Positions 1 to 8,602 of a stretch of 64,000 bases of DNA are shown here, one piece after another; the first letter of the stretch is position 1; each line of letters opens with the position of its first letter. The translations under genes were made by a program, and so were the position numbers. The notes under the pieces were generated by a model. The model was not told the origin of the DNA. It saw only the letters and a list, made by a program, of their open reading frames with translations, and did no database searches. The stretch comes from DASYKT01 sp035995185. GTDB lineage: Bacteria; Acidobacteriota; Blastocatellia; Pyrinomonadales; Pyrinomonadaceae. Location of the stretch: the NCBI GenBank assembly GCA_035995185.1, contig DASYKT010000061.1, forward strand, positions 120,966 to 184,965, written 5' to 3'.

Positions 1-292
1 AGGTTTTGCGCAGACGGTCGATCAGCCGGCGGCGGGCGATCATCGTGATAAAAGTGCTCTCGGCGGCTTTGGCGGAATCATAACGGCCGGCGTTTTGCCA
101 GATCTCAAGAAATATTTCCTGGACGGCGTCTTCGGCGTCTTCCGAACTGTTAGTGAATCTTTTGGCGAGCGCCCAAACCAAATTGCCATACGAACTCATA
201 AATTCTTCGACGGCAAAGTCTTCACCGCGGGCGATGCGGGTCAGGACAGGAACGGAAACAGGGACGGTTTTTTCGGATACACGGAAATTCAT
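1..292 (-). CDS. ECF-type RNA polymerase sigma factor, 3' end outside the window (partial)
   Basis: Reading leftwards from the ATG at 292 gives 97 codons without a stop before the window edge. The protein contains a sigma-70 region 2: residues such as YGNLVWALAKRFT, then the acidic DAEDAVQEIFLEIW core and a basic IARRRLIDRLRK end. This is the core-binding and -10 recognition part of an extracytoplasmic-function sigma factor. Region 4 lies beyond the edge, so the subgroup cannot be named. It is divergent from the second sigma gene at 445, with about 150 bp between the two starts. The family assignment is secure. Its signal and anti-sigma partner are unknown. Confidence 0.85.
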   Translation of the reverse strand, partial: MNFRVSEKTVPVSVPVLTRIARGEDFAVEEFMSSYGNLVWALAKRFTNSSEDAEDAVQEIFLEIWQNAGRYDSAKAAESTFITMIARRRLIDRLRKT

Positions 293-444
293 TGTCTTTC
301 ACCTTCAAAATGTTTATATTTCAAGCAGAAAACTGTGAAAAAAATTGCGTTTCAGCCCATAACGCGCAATTCGCCGGTAAAAACCACAACAAAAGATCAA
401 AATTTTTTTGAAGAATTCACATCCGGCTCGGTTTTGCATCCAAA

Positions 445-1020
445 ATGACCGAAAAAGCGAATAAAGATGAGCTTAGTGCCCCTGAAATAACCCGGCTTCT
501 GTCCGCGCTTAATGAAGGAAATCGCGATGCTGTAGACGCATTGATACCACTTGTATATGCTGAACTGCGCCGTTTGGCGGGGCACTATCTGCGCGGCGAA
601 CGGGGCGGGCATACGCTGCAGCCGACCGCGCTGGTACACGAAGCATTTCTTAAGCTCGTCGAACAGGAAACACCGTGGCAAAACCGGGCACATTTTTTTG
701 CGATGGCCGCCAGCCTGATGCGCCGCATTTTGGTGGATTATGCCCGCGGACACAAAGCGGAAAAACGCGGCGGCGCGGCGGAAAAGATCCCGCTCGAAGA
801 AGCCTTTGTTTTTGCCCGGGAAAAACCGGCGCAGATGATCGCGCTCGATGACGCGCTGAAAAAATTGGCCGAGAAAGATCCGCGCCGCAGACGGATAGTC
901 GAACTAAAATTCTTCGGCGGCCTGACCAATGACGAAATAGCCGAAGTGCTCGGCGTTCATTCAAACACTGTTTTGCGCGATTGGAATCTGGCCAGGGCGT
1001 GGCTAAAAACGCAATTGTAA
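445..1020 (+). CDS. ECF subfamily RNA polymerase sigma factor (TIGR02999 / Sigma70_ECF type)
   Basis: This 191-residue protein has the pattern of the acidobacterial/planctomycete ECF family: N-terminal LLSALNEGNRDAVDALIPLVY, then ELRRLAGHYLRGE, TALVHEAFLKLV, MRRILVDYARGHKAEKRGG, and a C-terminal region-4 helix-turn-helix with FFGGLTNDEIAEVLGV and a WNLARAWL recognition helix. It would direct RNA polymerase to a dedicated promoter set. It is followed after about 190 bp by a large Ser/Thr kinase on the same strand, an arrangement common in this family, in which the kinase is proposed to act upstream of the sigma factor. That link here is inference. No clear Shine-Dalgarno precedes the ATG. Confidence 0.9.
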   Translation: MTEKANKDELSAPEITRLLSALNEGNRDAVDALIPLVYAELRRLAGHYLRGERGGHTLQPTALVHEAFLKLVEQETPWQNRAHFFAMAASLMRRILVDYARGHKAEKRGGAAEKIPLEEAFVFAREKPAQMIALDDALKKLAEKDPRRRRIVELKFFGGLTNDEIAEVLGVHSNTVLRDWNLARAWLKTQL

Positions 1021-1032
1021 TGAGATCAGAAC

Positions 1033-1146
1033 AGGGAGCGCCATCTACTGCCGCAACCGGGTAATCAGTACAGCGTGTCTGCGTTGGGAAAACATCTTCT
1101 TAGTCGATCCGAAACCCGGTCGCTACCGCTCCCCGGTTCTGACCTC
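1033..1146. repeat. Dyad-repeat remnant, family E (GTCAG-ACCGG type), overlapping the apparent 5' extension of the kinase gene
   Basis: On the minus strand 1107-1146 reads GTCAGAACCGGGGAGCGG followed by TAGCGACCGGGTTTCGG. This matches the repeat at 54325-54360 (GTCAGAACCGGAAGCCG, then TAGCGACCGGGTTTCCCGG) and is related to the inverted repeat at 25711-25799. A second related word, ATCAGAACAGGGAGCG, lies at 1024-1039. Because this is repeat sequence, the open frame through it (possible GTG at 1075) is probably not translated. Confidence 0.7.
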
Positions 1147-1206
1147 GTAATGATCGTTTTGCTTTTTCCCCTGCAATCATTAAAATCTAGCGGGATTGAT
1201 TTAGAT

Positions 1207-4200
1207 TTGAGCGATAAGACTTGGAAAGAAATAAGCCGCATTTTTAATACGGCATTGGCTAAAGAACCGTCGGCGCGAAGCTCCTATCTTGATGAAGTGT
1301 GCGGCGAAGACGCGGGTGTGCGCGCAGAGATCGAAGAGCTCCTGGCCGCTAGCGAACAGCCCGACAGTTTTATCGATTCTCCCAAGGCCAGCTTGGCCGC
1401 TGCGGCGGATTCGCCGCGCTTGCAGCCGGAAGACATGGTGGGGTCGTTTCAGGTGATTCGCCTGCTCGGCGTCGGCGGTATGGGCGAAGTTTATCTGGCC
1501 AAAGATCTGCGGTTAAATCGCCAGGTCGCCTTAAAAGTGCTGCCGCCCGCGTCCGCCATCGATCCCAACGCCAACAAAAGATTTTTGCGCGAAGCCCAGG
1601 CGGCGGCCGCGCTCGAACACCCGCATATTTGCAGCACTCACGAGATCGGCGAAGAGTGGGGCCTCAGTTTTATCGTCATGCAGTTTATCGAAGGCGAAAC
1701 ACTCGCCGACCGGATAAAACGCGAACCGCCCGGCCCGCAGAATGCGCTCGATATCGGAGTTCAGATCGCGGACGCTCTATGCGAAGCGCACACGCACGGG
1801 ATCATTCATCGCGATATTAAACCCGCCAACATTATTATTACCGCGCAGAACCAAGTGCAGGTGCTGGATTTTGGCCTGGCGAAAAAAGTTTTATTCGACC
1901 CGGCCGACAGTGAATCAAGTTTGAAAACATTCCTGAGCCAGCCCGGTTTGATAATGGGAACGGTCAGCTATATGTCGCCCGAACAGGTGAGGGGGCAGGA
2001 TGCCGATGCGCGCAGCGATCTCTGGAGTTTGGGCGTCGTGCTCTATGAAACGGTGATCGGCAAAACTCCTTTTCCCGGCGCGACGTCGGTCGAAAAACTG
2101 GCTGCCGTTTTGTATCACGAACCCGAATTACAGGACATTCCGGACGAGATCTCAGCCATTCTCAAAAAAGCTTTGCAGAAACAGCCCGACGAGCGTTTTC
2201 AAAGCGCGGCGGAAATGATGGCTGAACTTAAGCGCCAGAAACAGGAACTGGATTTTGAAGAGCAGCTGAAAATGCATGTCTCCATTGCGCCGTCCGATGC
2301 GGTACTGAGCGAAAAGGTCAGCCGTATGCTGGGCGAACGCTCGCAGCGCGAGATCGCCTTGCAGCAGCCGGTAAAGAAGTTCAAATGGGCCCAGGCGATA
2401 TTGGCCGGAGCGGCCGCGCTGGCGCTGATAATAGGCGGCTGGTATCTCTGGAATTTTTGGGTAGTGATGCAGGCGCGGGAAAATATACGCAAGGTCGAAG
2501 AGCTGGCAAAACAAGAAAAGAATTTCGAAGCCTATGATCTCGCCCGCCAGGTGGAAACCGTTTTGCCTGATGATAAAAAATTAGTCGAGCTGCTGCCGAC
2601 CATTTCCGATTCGCTTTCCGTCAGTTCCGAACCCGTGGGAGCGCGCGTCTACCTGCGGCGATTTTCTCCCAACGCAAAGGGAGAGCTTCCCGCGCGTGAA
2701 TTGATCGGCGAAACGCCGATCAAAGATCAGCGCATCGCCCGCGGCCAGTATATTTTGCAGATCGAGAAAGACGGTTATGCGCCGTTTGAGCGCAGCATCT
2801 CCGGAATTATTCCGCGTGTCGGCGGCAGTTTTATTTCTTCGCCTCCTCTTAATGTATCGGTTAATTTGATGGAAGCGGACAAAATGCCGCCCGGCATGGT
2901 TTTCGTCCCCGGCAGCGAATACAGTTTGGTCAACTGGTCGCGGCCGACCGAAACAAAGGTCAGCCTGACCAGCTACTTTATCGATAAATACGAGGTCAGC
3001 AATCAGGACTTTAAGGATTTTATTTCCGCCGGCGGCTATGTAAAAAAAGAGTATTGGAAATTTCCCGTCAAAAAAGATAAAAAGACGCTGAGCTGGGACG
3101 AAGCGATCCAGTTGTTTAAGGACAAGACCGGATTGCCCGGTCCGCGGACCTGGACTGATCAGAATTTTCCGGTCGGCCAGGCGGGCCTTCCCGTTACCGA
3201 TATCACCTGGTACGAGGCCGCGGCGTACGCGGAATTTCGCGGTAAAAAACTGCCCACCGTTTTTCAATGGGAAAAGGCCGCGCGCGACGGAGCATTCGAC
3301 CCGCGCTATAACGCGCTGCCCTGGGGGTTTATCAAGCAGGGCGAGACCACCGACAAGCGCGCCAATTTCCGCGGGCAGGGAACCACGCCCGTGACCGATA
3401 TGGAATTCGGCATGAGCCCTTTCGGCTGTTATAACATGGCGGGAAACGTCACCGAATGGTGCGCTAACCAAAGCCCGCCGGAAGGATTTGTCACCAGCGG
3501 CGGCGCCTGGAACGATCTTGCTTATTCGTTCGGAGATTACGGCGAAGTTCCGGGAAGCTATTCTTCGAACCGGATCGGTTTTCGCTGCGTGCTTGACATG
3601 CCCGGCACCCAGGGCGATCAAGGTGGGGAAATGCTTCCGCCCGCGGTGACGCCCGATTATAGACCTTCGAGCGATGCCGATTTCAAGGTCTGGCTGACAC
3701 ATTACAGCTACGATAAAACCGCGCTGAACGCCAGGGTCATCGAAACCGTGGAAACCAATGACTGGCGGCGCGAAACGATAACCTTTGCCGGTGAAGACGG
3801 CAGCCCTGCCACCGCCTATCTCTATCTGCCGAAGAGCTATGCGAAGCCGCTGCAGATCCTGCAATATGTTCCCGCGGGTGATGTGGTGCGCGGCCTGCGC
3901 CCGCTGCCCGATTCGGTCGAGATGTTTTTGACGCCGCTGATAAAATCCGGCCGGGCGGTTTTCACCGTTGTGCTGAAAGGATATGTCGGCCGCCCGTACC
4001 CGCCGAATTATTCGCCGCCGGATAATTCCACCGTGGAATTTCGCAAGCAAATGGTCAACTGGATCACCGATATCCGGCGCGGGGTGGATTATCTGGAAAC
4101 CCGCGACGATCTCGATACCCAGCGCCTTACTTTTCTCGGCATCAGCAATGGCGCCAACCTGGGATTGCTGCTCACGGCGGTAGAGACGCGTTACAAATAT

Positions 4201-4482
4201 TCCGTCTTTGTCAGCGCGGGTTTGGAACCGCAGGTAAAGGGCTGGATAGCGGAAACGAATTATATAAATTTCGCTTCGCAATCACGCCAGACAAAACTCG
4301 TGGTGAACGGGCGCTTTGACGAAACGTTCCCTTACAACACCGACTTTAAACCTCTTTATAAACTCTTGCGTGAACCGAAAAAACCGGTCACCTACGATGG
4401 CGGGCATATTCCTACCGTCGAGTTTTTCTCAACTACCGTCAACGGCTGGCTGGACGAGATGCTGGGAACCCCGGGAAGATGA
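1207..4482 (+). CDS. Membrane-anchored Ser/Thr protein kinase with PEGA, formylglycine-enzyme-like and alpha/beta-hydrolase-like domains
   Basis: Five modules can be read in about 1,091 residues. A Hanks-type kinase domain (about 80-340) has the glycine loop LLGVGGMGEVYLAKD, catalytic HRDIKPANI and DFGLAK. One membrane helix follows (about 396-420). A PEGA domain (about 468-555) has SSEPVGARVYLRR. A formylglycine-generating-enzyme/SUMF1-like domain (about 560-797) has GMVFVPGS, GNVTEWC and GFRCV. The C-terminal 250 residues resemble an alpha/beta hydrolase with a GISNGANLG nucleophile-elbow pattern. The kinase faces the cytoplasm and the rest is presumably periplasmic. The open frame runs back to a GTG at 1075, but that stretch is a repeat element, so the TTG at 1207 (LSDKTWKEI) is preferred. 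Whether the SUMF1-like domain is an enzyme or only a ligand-binding fold is unclear. Confidence 0.85.
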   Translation: MSDKTWKEISRIFNTALAKEPSARSSYLDEVCGEDAGVRAEIEELLAASEQPDSFIDSPKASLAAAADSPRLQPEDMVGSFQVIRLLGVGGMGEVYLAKDLRLNRQVALKVLPPASAIDPNANKRFLREAQAAAALEHPHICSTHEIGEEWGLSFIVMQFIEGETLADRIKREPPGPQNALDIGVQIADALCEAHTHGIIHRDIKPANIIITAQNQVQVLDFGLAKKVLFDPADSESSLKTFLSQPGLIMGTVSYMSPEQVRGQDADARSDLWSLGVVLYETVIGKTPFPGATSVEKLAAVLYHEPELQDIPDEISAILKKALQKQPDERFQSAAEMMAELKRQKQELDFEEQLKMHVSIAPSDAVLSEKVSRMLGERSQREIALQQPVKKFKWAQAILAGAAALALIIGGWYLWNFWVVMQARENIRKVEELAKQEKNFEAYDLARQVETVLPDDKKLVELLPTISDSLSVSSEPVGARVYLRRFSPNAKGELPARELIGETPIKDQRIARGQYILQIEKDGYAPFERSISGIIPRVGGSFISSPPLNVSVNLMEADKMPPGMVFVPGSEYSLVNWSRPTETKVSLTSYFIDKYEVSNQDFKDFISAGGYVKKEYWKFPVKKDKKTLSWDEAIQLFKDKTGLPGPRTWTDQNFPVGQAGLPVTDITWYEAAAYAEFRGKKLPTVFQWEKAARDGAFDPRYNALPWGFIKQGETTDKRANFRGQGTTPVTDMEFGMSPFGCYNMAGNVTEWCANQSPPEGFVTSGGAWNDLAYSFGDYGEVPGSYSSNRIGFRCVLDMPGTQGDQGGEMLPPAVTPDYRPSSDADFKVWLTHYSYDKTALNARVIETVETNDWRRETITFAGEDGSPATAYLYLPKSYAKPLQILQYVPAGDVVRGLRPLPDSVEMFLTPLIKSGRAVFTVVLKGYVGRPYPPNYSPPDNSTVEFRKQMVNWITDIRRGVDYLETRDDLDTQRLTFLGISNGANLGLLLTAVETRYKYSVFVSAGLEPQVKGWIAETNYINFASQSRQTKLVVNGRFDETFPYNTDFKPLYKLLREPKKPVTYDGGHIPTVEFFSTTVNGWLDEMLGTPGR

Positions 4483-4519
4483 CTCAATTTGGGATTTTGG
4501 AATGCGGATTGTGAATTTT

Positions 4520-4611
4520 ATTCGTGCAATTTGTGTAATTCGTGGCTGGTCTTGAGAGTTGCATGATCGCTCCAGGATTTAAACCACGAAGCACACTAAA
4601 CACACGAAATA
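4520..4611. repeat. Dyad repeat, family A (ACGAAT / CACACGAA words)
   Basis: Two inverted half-elements surround a short centre: TTCGTGCAATTTGTGTAATT then CGTGG at 4520-4545, and CCACGAAGCACACTAAACA then CACGAAAT at 4583-4610. The same words recur at nine other intergenic sites in the window. It lies between the stop of the kinase gene and the transcription terminator. Confidence 0.75.
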
Positions 4612-4673
4612 CAGTCAGCGTAGCTGACGGCAGTTTCGGTATGTAAACCCGCGTTTCGGGGAATGTGTAAAAA

Positions 4674-4708
4674 TAAAAAAGCGCCAAGGTCCAACTCGGC
4701 GCTTTTTC
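4674..4708. terminator. Bidirectional intrinsic terminator
   Basis: AAAAAAGCGCC and GGCGCTTTTT form a GC-rich stem with a 12-nt loop, flanked by A-rich and T-rich runs. It sits between the convergent kinase gene (plus) and AAA+ ATPase gene (minus) and can serve both. Confidence 0.85.
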
Positions 4709-4728
4709 GATCGGCAAATTTCTCAGCC

Positions 4729-5937
4729 TTAATTCTCGGTGCTATTTTCGATATTGCCCTTGCTTCTACCGGCTGCTGCGGCTTGCGGCAGCGGCAGACC
4801 CACGGCGTCCGATTTCGCGCGGGTGTTATCTTCTTTCTCCTGTTTTTCGCCCGGTTCGGCCACGATCATTCCGCCCGACTGTTTCGAGAAGAGAAGTTTA
4901 TTATTTTCGGTGTCCAGGTCGACCGACACGATGTCGCCGTTCTTGACCTGCTCAGTCGCTACCAGGTTCGACAGCGGGTAGACCAGGTAACGTTCGATGG
5001 CGCGCTTTAAGTGGCGGGCGCCGTATTTGAAATCGATACCTTCGTGCAGCAAGAATTCTTTAGCTTCATGGCTGCAGGAAAAGACGAATTTGGTGCCGGC
5101 AGAATTCGTAATGCGGTTTTGCACGGACTGCAATTCGATCTCGAGGATCTGGCGCAGGTGATGTTCTTTCAGGCTGCGGAAGACCACGACCTTATCGATG
5201 CGGTTCATGAATTCCGGTGAGAATTTACGCTTCGCCGCTTCGAGCGCGGTGCGATAGATCTTCAGATCGACGTCGCTGTCGTTCGGATTTTTTCCGCCCT
5301 TGGCCGGGGCAAATCCGATCCCGCCCGAGATCATGTCAGACATTTCGCGGGCGCCTAAGTTCGAGGTCATCACCACGATGGTTTTGGAAAAATCGACGCG
5401 GCGATTGTCGCCCAGCGTCAGCGTGGCTTTATCCAAAATGCCCAGCAAAAGCTGCCACAGCGAATCCGACGCTTTTTCGATCTCGTCAAAAAGCACAAAG
5501 GTCAATTTATTCTCATCGTTATGATAGCGATCGAGATTTTCCTGGGTCAGCATCGGCGAAGTTTCGCGGTGTCCGAGATATCCCGGGGGCGAACCGATCA
5601 GTTTGGCGATCTCGTGCGAGTGCTGAAACTCGGCACAGTCGATCTTAACGACCGCGTACTGTTCGCCAAAAAGAATTTCGGAAGCGGCTTCGACCACGCG
5701 GGTCTTGCCGGAACCGGTCGGGCCCAGAAACAAAAGCGTGCCGATCGGGCGTGACGGATTATTCAATCCCGCCAGATAGATCTGGAACAGACCGCTTAAG
5801 CGGCGAACGGCGCGTTCCTGTCCGACGATGAAATGGCTTAAAGAGCCTTCAAAATCGGCCGCACGCGGGCTCTTTTGATCCGGGTCAAGGAAGACTTTTT
5901 CTTCCGCCGTTTTTTTCGATTTAACTTCGCTAGTCAT
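4729..5937 (-). CDS. Single-module AAA+ ATPase of the Clp/HSP100 type
   Basis: The 402-residue protein has one AAA+ module resembling the second (D2) module of ClpA/ClpB or ClpX. Seen directly are IVGQERAVRRL, Walker A GPTGSGKT (72-79), the pore-like GSPPGYLGH stretch (about 116-123), Walker B FVLFDEIEKA (147-156), sensor VMTSNLGA, and a C-terminal ClpB_D2-small-like part with FSPEFMNRIDKVVVF and KYGARHLKRAIERYL. No N-terminal Clp repeat, zinc finger or first AAA module is present, so it is not full-length ClpA, ClpB or ClpC. The last 60 residues are low-complexity. Role as an unfoldase or remodelling ATPase is inferred from the family; the partner protease, if any, is unknown. A strong GAGGAGTG ribosome site lies upstream of the ATG. 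Confidence 0.85.
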   Translation of the reverse strand: MTSEVKSKKTAEEKVFLDPDQKSPRAADFEGSLSHFIVGQERAVRRLSGLFQIYLAGLNNPSRPIGTLLFLGPTGSGKTRVVEAASEILFGEQYAVVKIDCAEFQHSHEIAKLIGSPPGYLGHRETSPMLTQENLDRYHNDENKLTFVLFDEIEKASDSLWQLLLGILDKATLTLGDNRRVDFSKTIVVMTSNLGAREMSDMISGGIGFAPAKGGKNPNDSDVDLKIYRTALEAAKRKFSPEFMNRIDKVVVFRSLKEHHLRQILEIELQSVQNRITNSAGTKFVFSCSHEAKEFLLHEGIDFKYGARHLKRAIERYLVYPLSNLVATEQVKNGDIVSVDLDTENNKLLFSKQSGGMIVAEPGEKQEKEDNTRAKSDAVGLPLPQAAAAGRSKGNIENSTEN

Positions 5938-6282
5938 GATGACACTCCTCTAAGGTTACCTAAACCTCTAAGTTCTGAGGGCCCATATTCTATACGCTTT
6001 TTTGCGTGTAGAAGTTGCCTATTCAAAGAACGTTACAAGCTGCAAACTTTTGCAGATGTAACTGATTCTAAAGATGTGTAGTGGACTTCTTTAGTTGGCT
6101 GGATTCGCCAGATTTGAGTTTTTCAAGTTTTACGGTTTTGAGTTTGGCAAGAAGCTGACCAAACCATTGGCAATTATCATTCTAGCAATTGCCTTGCCAC
6201 GAAATCAAGATTTTTCTGGAATTTTTCCCGGATTGGTCATAACGGCCGCCGGGCCGACGTTTAACAAGTGAGTTTCCTTAGT
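5938..6282. other. Intergenic region without a recognised gene (about 345 bp)
   Basis: This AT-rich stretch lies between the start of the AAA+ ATPase gene and the end of the inositol-phosphate synthase gene. It must hold the ATPase promoter. I see no repeat-family copy, RNA gene or convincing open frame in it. Confidence 0.5.
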
Positions 6283-7596
6283 TTAATCGTAATAGTCTAA
6301 TCCCAGGTGAGTGATCATATTTTCGCCTCTTAAATGGCGCAGAGTGTTCTTCAATTTCATCAGTTGGATAAAAAGGTCGTGTTCGGGGTAAAGTTCCGGG
6401 GCAGACTGGGGCGCTTTGAAATAAAACGAAAGCCATTCCTGGATGCCGCGCAAGTTCGCCCGCTGCGCCAGGTCCATAAACAGCGCGAGGTCTAATGCCA
6501 GCGGCGCCGCCAAAATAGAATCGCGGCAGAGGAAATCGACCTTGATCTGCATCTTGTAGCCGAGCCAGCCAAAAATATCGATGTTGTCCCAACCTTCCTT
6601 GTTGTCGCCGCGCGGCGGGTAATAGTTGATACGCACGACGTGCGAAAAGCCTTCGTAAAGATCGGGATAAACTTCGGGCTGCAAAATATGTTCTAGCACG
6701 GAAAGTTTTGATTCTTCCTTGGTCTTGAAATTTTCCGGATCGTCGAGCACCTCGCCGTCGCGGTTGCCCAGGATGTTGGTCGAGTACCAACCTTCCAGCC
6801 CCAGCATACGCGATTTGAGTCCCGGGGCGAGAATAGTTTTCATCAACGTCTGCCCGGTTTTGAAATCTTTTCCGCAGATGGGGACATTATTGGTTTCGGC
6901 AAGTTTTGTAAGAGCCGGGATATCGACGGTCAGATTCGGCGCGCCGTTGGCAAAGGGAACTCCCGACTTGAGCGCCGCGTAGGCGTAGATCATCGAAGGC
7001 GCGATCAGCGGATCGCTGTCGTACAAACCCTTCTCGAAATTTTCCAGCGATTCATGCACCGCCGATTGTTCCAGATATATTTCGGTCGAAGCGGCCCACA
7101 CCATCACCAGCCGGTCGCAGTTATTTTCCGATTTGAATTTCGCTATCTCGGCGATCAGCTGCTCCGCCAGGTCCATCTTGTTTTTGCCGGTTTTGACGTT
7201 TTCGCCGGTGATGCGCTTAACGTAGCTTTGTTCAAACACCGCCGCCATCGGCTTGAGCGAGATCATTTGTTCGGAGACTTGATTGAGGAGATCTTTTTCC
7301 AGCACGCCGGCATTCATCGCGGCCTCAAAAGCATTGTCGGAGAAAATGTCCCACGCGCCAAAGACGATATCGTTGAGGTCCGCGAGCGGAACGAAATCCT
7401 TGATCTTGGGAATGTTGTTATCGGTGCGTTTGCCCAGCCGGATGGTCCCCATCTGGGTCAAAGAGCCGACGGGTTTCGACAGCCCTCGTTTAATTGCCTC
7501 GACACCGGCTACCAGAGTAGTGCTCACCGCACCCAATCCAACCAACAAAATACCCAATTTCCCGCTTGCGGGCGCGATCTCAACGCCTTTACTCAC
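6283..7596 (-). CDS. ino1: Inositol-3-phosphate synthase (myo-inositol-1-phosphate synthase)
   Basis: This enzyme converts glucose 6-phosphate to 1L-myo-inositol 3-phosphate using bound NAD. The protein has the Rossmann start KLGILLVGLGAVSTTLVAGV, the FGAWDIFSDNAFEAA segment, a conserved GKDFKTGQTLMKT stretch and the DSILAAPLALDLALFMDLA helix, all typical of the family, and about 437 residues. The start is taken as the GTG at 7596 because an AAGGAGAA ribosome site lies just upstream of it; an in-frame extension of 17 residues upstream is unlikely. Products could feed inositol lipids or inositol-containing solutes. The gene stands alone, with no lipid gene beside it. Confidence 0.9.
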   Translation of the reverse strand: MSKGVEIAPASGKLGILLVGLGAVSTTLVAGVEAIKRGLSKPVGSLTQMGTIRLGKRTDNNIPKIKDFVPLADLNDIVFGAWDIFSDNAFEAAMNAGVLEKDLLNQVSEQMISLKPMAAVFEQSYVKRITGENVKTGKNKMDLAEQLIAEIAKFKSENNCDRLVMVWAASTEIYLEQSAVHESLENFEKGLYDSDPLIAPSMIYAYAALKSGVPFANGAPNLTVDIPALTKLAETNNVPICGKDFKTGQTLMKTILAPGLKSRMLGLEGWYSTNILGNRDGEVLDDPENFKTKEESKLSVLEHILQPEVYPDLYEGFSHVVRINYYPPRGDNKEGWDNIDIFGWLGYKMQIKVDFLCRDSILAAPLALDLALFMDLAQRANLRGIQEWLSFYFKAPQSAPELYPEHDLFIQLMKLKNTLRHLRGENMITHLGLDYYD

Positions 7597-7709
7597 TGGC
7601 AATTCTCCTTTAAGTAGTTCAAACAAAAATGATAGCGTTATGGCCAAGGTAAGGCAACCAGTCAGACGTTATAGTTATCTAAAATGCCGGAACGCAGGAC
7701 ATATTAAAT

Positions 7710-8414
7710 TTGAATTTGATCGAAAATATTTCGGGTGCCACGATCACCGGAACAACCACCGGAAACATTCTCGGCCAGGACCCGAAGCTCGGTTTATTGG
7801 CAAGCAACGGCGGCCCGACCCTTACTCACGCGCTTCTTCCCGGCAGCCCGGCGATCGAGGCGGCTGACCCGGCCAATGTTTTGCCGTCCGATCAGCGGGG
7901 ATTTGCCCGGCCGAAAGACGGTGACCGCAACGGTGTGGTCCGGGCCGACATCGGCGCGTTCGAGCGCGGCCTGGCGCTGGATAGCACCCTCTATGACTTC
8001 GACGGGGATGGCAAGACCGATGTCGCGATCTTCCGTCCGTCGATCGGTGTCTGGTGGTATTTGAGAAGTATCGATGGCGCCGACAGGCTTTACCAATTCG
8101 GTCTGGGCAGTGATAAACAGGTGCCGGCCGATTACACCGGCGACGGCAGAACGGATGTTGCTTTCTTCCATCCCACGACTGGCGAATGGTTTGTCGAGAG
8201 AAGTGAAGACGATCAATTCTATGCTTTTACTTTCGGAGCGCCCGGCGATATTCCCGCGCCCGGCGATTATGACGGCGACGGCAAAGCGGACGCGGCCGTC
8301 TTCCGGCCCTCGATAGCCAGCTGGTTCATTCTCGGCTCGACCTCGGGAGTGCAGATCGTCCCGCAATTCGGCAGCGCGGAAGACAAACCGGTTCCGGCTT
8401 CGTTCATTCCCTAG
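7710..8414 (+). pseudogene. 5'-truncated remnant of a secreted FG-GAP/VCBS-type protein
   Basis: The readable 234 residues are the C-terminal end of a large secreted acidobacterial protein. They begin inside a choice-of-anchor/parallel-beta-helix tail (LIENISGATITG, LGLLASNGGPTLTHALLPGSPA, IGAFERG), followed by calcium-binding FG-GAP/VCBS-like repeats with YDFDGDGKTDVAIFRPS, YTGDGRTDVAFFHP and YDGDGKADAAVFRPS. No signal peptide and no upstream part of the beta helix exist: the frame starts only about 110 bp from the divergent ino1 start. I infer that the 5' part was lost by deletion. A short expressed protein from the TTG at 7710 is possible, but it would have no export signal. Confidence 0.75.
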
Positions 8415-8437
8415 AAGAATAGACGCAATTTTTTATT

Positions 8438-8505
8438 AGCCACGAATGCCACAAATAACACGAATTAAAAATTCTTTATTCGAGTTATTTGTGATATTCG
8501 TGGCC
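8438..8505. repeat. Dyad repeat, family A
   Basis: GCCACGAATGCCACAAATAA then CACGAAT is mirrored by ATTCGAGTTATTTGTGATAT then TCGTGGC around an AT-rich centre, giving a near-perfect 68-bp dyad that could fold as a hairpin. It lies between the truncated secreted gene and the HAF-repeat gene. Confidence 0.85.
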
Positions 8506-8602
8506 TTATAATGCTTGCATTCGCGCCTGTCTATTTCTGTGATAAACTCGAACTTCCATTAAATTACAACCACACCAGATTCCCAGGAGGTGAAACGAGC
8601 GT

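Noticed and set aside
1075..1206. GTG start at 1075 for the kinase gene (44 extra residues)
   Set aside because: The region contains a copy of an intergenic repeat found at two other places, so it is unlikely to be translated; TTG at 1207 begins the conserved part.
2581..4281. Long open frame (566 codons) on the minus strand opposite the kinase gene
   Set aside because: It is antisense to a protein with several clear domains. Its own translation has no recognisable domain and is the kind of open frame high-GC codon use produces on the opposite strand.
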